Assembly: GCA_037447655.1 (NCBI GenBank)
Contig: JBBHKE010000261.1
Location: 1-10,660, forward strand
Direction of reading: 5' to 3'
Source: Zygnema cylindricum
Lineage: Eukaryota; Streptophyta; Zygnematophyceae; Zygnematales; Zygnemataceae
Length of the DNA: 10,660 bases
Shown here: positions 8,023 to 10,660 of the stretch, one piece after another
Layout of the letters: every line of letters begins with the position of its first letter
Numbering within the stretch: the stretch's first letter is position 1
The notes under the pieces: generated by a model
What the model was told of the DNA's origin: nothing
What the model saw: the letters and a program-made list of their open reading frames with translations, nothing else
Databases searched by the model: none
Position numbers and translations under genes: made by a program

Positions 8023-8628
8023 ATTTAGGCGTGACAAAGAAAAAGTATGATATCGTGCGGCTACATTTACACGTGTGAAATACGTAGGCCATCTTGGCCG
8101 TTTAAACGTCCAGCTCGTCGCGGAATAAACGGTACGGCGATAAAGAGCATAGACCTACTTTTGAAAACAAACCCTATTTGTGACTTTGTGACGGACGGTA
8201 ACTATTTTGCTGTACAATTCTCTGGACATATCTGTGCGCCACGTGTTTTTATGTACAATTTTATATTTATTTCATACGGATATCTACAGCTATATTTACA
8301 TTAAGTACGGTACCTGTACGAACATGTACTTTTTCGAGCATGTTCTTAGGGTTACGCCTCAGGTAGTTTGTCTATCACTTATTTTGTCGTTTTGTTGGTC
8401 GGTTCCCGGTTGAGACATGTGCTGCCCGAAAATGTTTCCTGTTGGAAATTCTAAAAAGTTCGCACGTGTCCCCGTAAAGCAAGCTTACCGCTCAGACCGT
8501 ACGGATGTTCTCGTTTTCGTACGAGTTTTTGTTTTTTCTGATTCGCACCAAAAAAAGGATCTGGCTCGAAGATGTTTGCCAAGGTACGGTATAGGGATTC
8601 CGTACACTCCACTAAACGACATTCGGGT
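8023..8628. other. Intergenic or untranslated DNA, GTAC-rich, no gene recognised
   Basis: Short frames only: 85 codons at 8047-8304 and 85 codons at 8417-8674, the latter running into the inverted arm of the next element. Neither shows a domain. GTACGG/CCGTAC occurs at 8132, 8305, 8497-8504 (as the palindrome CCGTACGG), 8584 and 8600, and G-boxes at 8070, 8240 and 8463. Inverted GTACGG/CCGTAC at 8584-8605 can form a short stem. Confidence 0.35.
8305..8345. repeat. Clustered GTAC cores with hairpin GAACATG/CATGTTC
   Basis: Four GTAC tetramers occur between 8305 and 8329. They overlap a perfect 7-bp stem GAACATG (8320-8326) and CATGTTC (8339-8345) with a 12-nt loop. GTAC is the core recognised by SBP-box transcription factors; use here is inferred. 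Confidence 0.5.
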
Positions 8629-8980
8629 GCAGGATTCACACCAGAAATGGATGATGAATGAGATGAGGAAATGAATGTCCTTTTTATTTGTTTGGACGTG
8701 AATCGCCCTTAACGTCATCTCACGTCAACAAAACCGTCGCGATGTGACTCATGTTTCCGTACGATTATGCGACGATGACTCAAATCCGTCCGTACCAAAA
8801 CATAGGTAAGAAGGGGGGAGGACGTTTCGTCAAAGTTCCAAAGAAGTTTTAGGTTTACATTTTTTTACGTTTTATTTTAGATGATTTTGATTGGCTATTT
8901 GATAATGCGTTAGCATTTAAAAAAAAATAGTTATAGTACGGATCATTCATTCGGGATACGACTTCATTTTTCTTCTAAAT

Positions 8981-9010
8981 CGGAAATCTGCATTCCGAAA
9001 AGGATTTCCG
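8981..9010. repeat. 8-bp inverted repeat CGGAAATC/GATTTCCG
   Basis: A perfect stem with a 14-nt loop inside the 609-bp element. No function is assigned. Confidence 0.6.
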
Positions 9011-9168
9011 GAAAAGAAAATGACTTACCACAGTTGTCAAAATTTGACGCACTTGACCGTATGTTTTGTCCGCCGCTACGCTCCAAAAAGAGTATTTTGT
9101 CTGTCGCTCCAAAAAGGTTGACAGCCGAGCGGTCGAGCTGTTTGGCGCCTCTGTTTTTTGTTTTTTTG

Positions 9169-9199
9169 CGAAATGAATGGTACGGAAGCATTCATTTCG
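9169..9199. repeat. Perfect 11-bp hairpin with GTACGGAAG loop
   Basis: CGAAATGAATG (9169-9179) and CATTCATTTCG (9189-9199) are exact reverse complements around a 9-nt loop that contains GTACGG. The right half belongs to the right arm of the surrounding element. Confidence 0.85.
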
Positions 9200-9237
9200 T
9201 CATCTCATTCACCATCCGTTTCTAGTGTGAATCCTGC

Positions 9238-9535
9238 TGTCTCGCTTATTGGTGAAGCCATGGAGCAGATTATGACACGCACGTTCATTTTTCTTGTTTT
9301 CGTACTTTATTTATATATTAACTTTATTAATTAATTATTACTCATTTTTTAGATTCCCATTCGGTCTCTCGTTAAAATTAGCGCCGATTGCGTTATTTTC
9401 AACAGAAAAAACAAAAAATCAAAAATATTATTCTATCTAACGTGTGGTAAAGGCAACTGTACTGCTCCTCCGGCAGTATCCTCTTTCCAAGATTTTTTTT
9501 CTCCTTTTTTTTATATTAATTTTCAATTCCTCGTA
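9238..9535. other. AT-rich intergenic, no gene recognised
   Basis: Poly-T and AT runs dominate. A TTTTTTAG acceptor-like sequence ends at 9352 after an ATTAAC. It is weaker than the one at 8022 because AT-rich DNA produces such strings often. No GTACGG or CACGTG occurs until 9533. Confidence 0.4.
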
Positions 9536-9565
9536 CGGCGGCGGCGGCGGCTGGCGTGTCACGCC
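9536..9565. repeat. (CGG)5 tract followed by GGCGTG-T-CACGCC palindrome
   Basis: Five CGG triplets (9536-9550) are followed directly by a 13-bp palindrome (9553-9565) with a single central base. GGC/CGG runs often lie in plant promoters and leaders, but here no frame or TATA box is attached. Confidence 0.6.
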
Positions 9566-9597
9566 CGCTTCCTACCCCGAAAAGCGCGCGTCATGGC

Positions 9598-9682
9598 ATG
9601 ACGTCATTACATTGTCCTTTACGGCGCTTCGAGCTTTCCATTCTCGACATTATGCGCGCCAATGTGACGTCACGCCACGTCA
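9598..9682. promoter_or_regulatory. Paired TGACGTCA palindromes plus CCACGTCA (bZIP-type sites)
   Basis: ATGACGTCAT (9598-9607) and GTGACGTCAC (9664-9673) are perfect 10-bp palindromes 66 bp apart, and CCACGTCA follows at 9675-9682. TGACGTCA (C-box/CRE) is a high-affinity site for plant bZIP factors, including the TGA group. They lie about 0.9 kb upstream of the TATA box near the right end, so they may be distal control sites for the gene beyond the window. Confidence 0.4.
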
Positions 9683-9789
9683 TAAGTCCACCCGCCAGTT
9701 GAGAAATACCGCTTACAGGGATTTCAATTCAGTGGATTTAAAATGATGTGAAACGGGACCACAAATAGCCTGCAAAAACTTGAAATGCT

Positions 9790-9877
9790 TTCGCACGTGT
9801 GTGTAACGGTCGACGTTTAGCCTATAGCTCTCGCTAGAAAGTCAGAATAGGGCTACGGCGTACGTTCGCACGTGTGT
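9790..9877 (+). promoter_or_regulatory. Duplicated TTCGCACGTGTGT G-box element
   Basis: The 13-mer TTCGCACGTGTGT occurs identically at 9790-9802 and 9865-9877, 75 bp apart on the same strand. Each copy holds a CACGTGTG core. Conservation of the flanks, not only the core, suggests either a short duplication or paired binding sites. Confidence 0.5.
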
Positions 9878-10180
9878 AAAATGTGCGATTTTCTGTTAAA
9901 AGGTATAATATAAGGGATTCGAACCCAGATGAATGACTACGCGACAAATCCTTTGCACCGATTCTGACTCTCTGAATCCGAAGGGGGGATGGACAATTGG
10001 ACACTTACGGGTAGACAGAGCTGACAGTCGCCGCTTTTTGTCTTATTTGTTTTTGTCATTTTGTGCAAAGGAACACAAAGATCGGTGCCGCCACGCTTTC
10101 GTTCCCCCCCCCGTGCGCTGCACTCCGTTCGATCTCAGCCACAGATCTTGGTGCGATCGGAGATCAGAAATCATTATATC
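9878..10180. other. Upstream region of the right-hand promoter, no gene recognised
   Basis: Frames of 70-130 codons overlap one another on both strands here and to the right. None starts in a convincing context or shows a domain. The sequence contains C-runs near 10105-10110 and GATCTCAGCCACAGATC-type motifs at about 10131-10147, a style often seen upstream of plant genes. Confidence 0.35.
9914..9926 (-). promoter_or_regulatory. Pol III B-box-like sequence (tRNA or SINE remnant)
   Basis: Read on the minus strand, GGGTTCGAATCCC contains the tRNA B-box consensus GGTTCGAATCC exactly. An A-box-like CGGTGCAAAGG lies upstream on that strand (about 9952-9962) with one mismatch, but the spacing is shorter than in a tRNA and the T-arm pairs at only three positions. 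A T-run follows downstream (plus-strand AAAA near 9898). It is therefore not a functional tRNA; a tRNA-derived SINE fragment or chance match is more likely. Confidence 0.3.
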
Positions 10181-10187
10181 TGGTCCG

Positions 10188-10295
10188 TCCACGTGTCCAC
10201 GTTTGGCAAAACCACACGTCCCATTATTACCCCTTCCGTCAGAAACTTGACGCCAGAGCATCGGTCACGAACCCATTTGGCACTCGCCACGTGGA
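10188..10295 (+). promoter_or_regulatory. ABRE/G-box pair upstream of the core promoter
   Basis: CCACGTGTCC (G-box core 10190-10195) and GCCACGTGGACC (core 10288-10293) are strong ACGT-core contexts. An ACACGTCCC at about 10214 lies between them. They sit about 230-335 bp upstream of the TATA box, a usual position for ABA- or light-responsive G-boxes bound by bZIP (ABF, HY5) or bHLH (PIF) factors. The responsiveness itself is inferred. Confidence 0.45.
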
Positions 10296-10523
10296 CCTAA
10301 TTTTTTTCGCGAGAAAAACCACATCACATCTATGTTACAATGTGTCGATCTTCGCCGTACAGCTGGCAGATTCTCATCGACCGTCTCATTTTTTGTACTT
10401 TTTGAACAATTCGAAACATACATCTGTATCCACTTTCGATCGTACGGATTAAGTTTTCTGTACGGATTTCCCTCTCCATCGCCACAATTTGCGACAGCGC
10501 ACACTCTTCTCCCGCCACAAGCT

Positions 10524-10562
10524 TATATATATATTTTTTTTTCTTCCCTGCCCGTCTCCTCA
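10524..10562 (+). promoter_or_regulatory. TATA-type core promoter reading out of the window
   Basis: TATATATATA at 10524-10533 is followed by a T/C-rich patch (about 10534-10560) and a CTCA start-site-like sequence whose A is at 10562, roughly 31 bp from the middle of the TATA box. This matches plant core promoters with TATA, Y-patch and a pyrimidine-purine start. The DNA from 10562 to the end is C/T-rich and would be the 5' leader of a gene beginning beyond 10660. No start codon of that gene is visible. Confidence 0.45.
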
Positions 10563-10660
10563 AAACCTTGCCCAAAAACCTGCCCGAGCCCTAATTTTTT
10601 TCACCCCCTGCAATAATTTGTCGTCTACCGCGTCCACTTCCACATTATTAGTGCAACCGG

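Larger units (their letters stand above)
8629..9237. mobile_element. Inverted-repeat element, Tourist/MITE-like (about 609 bp)
   Basis: The arms 8629-8677 and 9189-9237 are reverse complements at 45 of 49 positions. Each reads inward GCAGGATTCACAC, then an ATGGATGATGAATGAGATG-type segment, ending GAAATGAATG. Repeated ATGAATG/GGATG words in the arms are typical of plant Tourist (PIF/Harbinger) MITEs, but I see no clear TAA/TTA or other target-site duplication, so the superfamily and exact ends remain open. The inner edge of the right arm forms a perfect 11-bp stem with its neighbour (9169-9199). The interior holds another stem (8981-9010), paired CGCTCCAAAAAG words near 9078 and 9105, and an AG|GTAAG...TTTTAG pair (8806-8880). 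No transposase frame is present. Confidence 0.75.

Noticed and set aside
9895-9970. tRNA gene on the minus strand
   Set aside because: The B-box is perfect but the T-stem pairs at only three positions and the A-to-B spacing is too short for a cloverleaf.
10061-10616. Overlapping frames of 79-129 codons near the right end on both strands
   Set aside because: They overlap each other and run through the apparent TATA box and leader, with no domains; they are promoter DNA read as protein.
1-10660. CRISPR array, bacterial operon or phage content
   Set aside because: No regularly spaced direct repeats, no ribosome-binding-site-led coding runs and no recognisable prokaryotic or viral proteins.

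Overview
The window looks like intergenic DNA from a flowering-plant nuclear genome, rich in small transposons. The plant assignment rests on dense G-box/ABRE-type CACGTG sites, TGACGTCA palindromes, a TATATATATA box followed by a pyrimidine-rich leader at the right end, a TACTAAC + T-tract + TTTGCAG splice-acceptor pattern, and MITE-like inverted-repeat elements. No conserved protein, rRNA or complete tRNA gene could be recognised on either strand. Most open frames are short, lack a proper ATG, or are open only because the local DNA is GC-rich.

Layout. 1-1764 is AT-rich DNA with no recognisable gene. 1765-1987 and 2372-2589 are two related MITEs of about 220 bp, separated by a CGGTC/CAGACC-rich spacer with a 10-bp tandem repeat. 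2590-4990 is again AT-rich, stop-dense and featureless apart from a short (AC)n tract. At about 5 kb the character changes sharply. 5003-6060 is a GC- and CpG-rich island with long open frames on both strands but no recognised product. It is bounded on the right by a larger member of the same transposon family (6061-6555). 6556-7717 holds a weak ORF with an AT-hook-like basic motif, then a promoter-like stretch. 7718-7805 is a dense run of four hairpins. 7979-8022 looks like a textbook plant intron 3' end. 8629-9237 is an unrelated element with 49-bp inverted arms (45/49 identical). 9536-10300 holds bZIP-type palindromes, a repeated TTCGCACGTGTGT box, a Pol III B-box-like sequence and ABRE-like G-boxes. 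A TATA-type core promoter at 10524-10562 reads rightward, so a gene probably begins just beyond the window.

The most striking non-gene signal is the contrast between halves. All 15 CACGTG hexamers lie right of position 5369, and 14 of them sit in the heptamer ACACGTG/CACGTGT. About 23 of 25 GTACGG/CCGTAC hexamers also lie right of position 5070, and the only two to the left are inside the MITE at 1765-1987. This is either a large cluster of bHLH/bZIP and SBP-box-type sites upstream of the right-hand gene, or the signature of an old repeat family. The sequence alone cannot decide between them.
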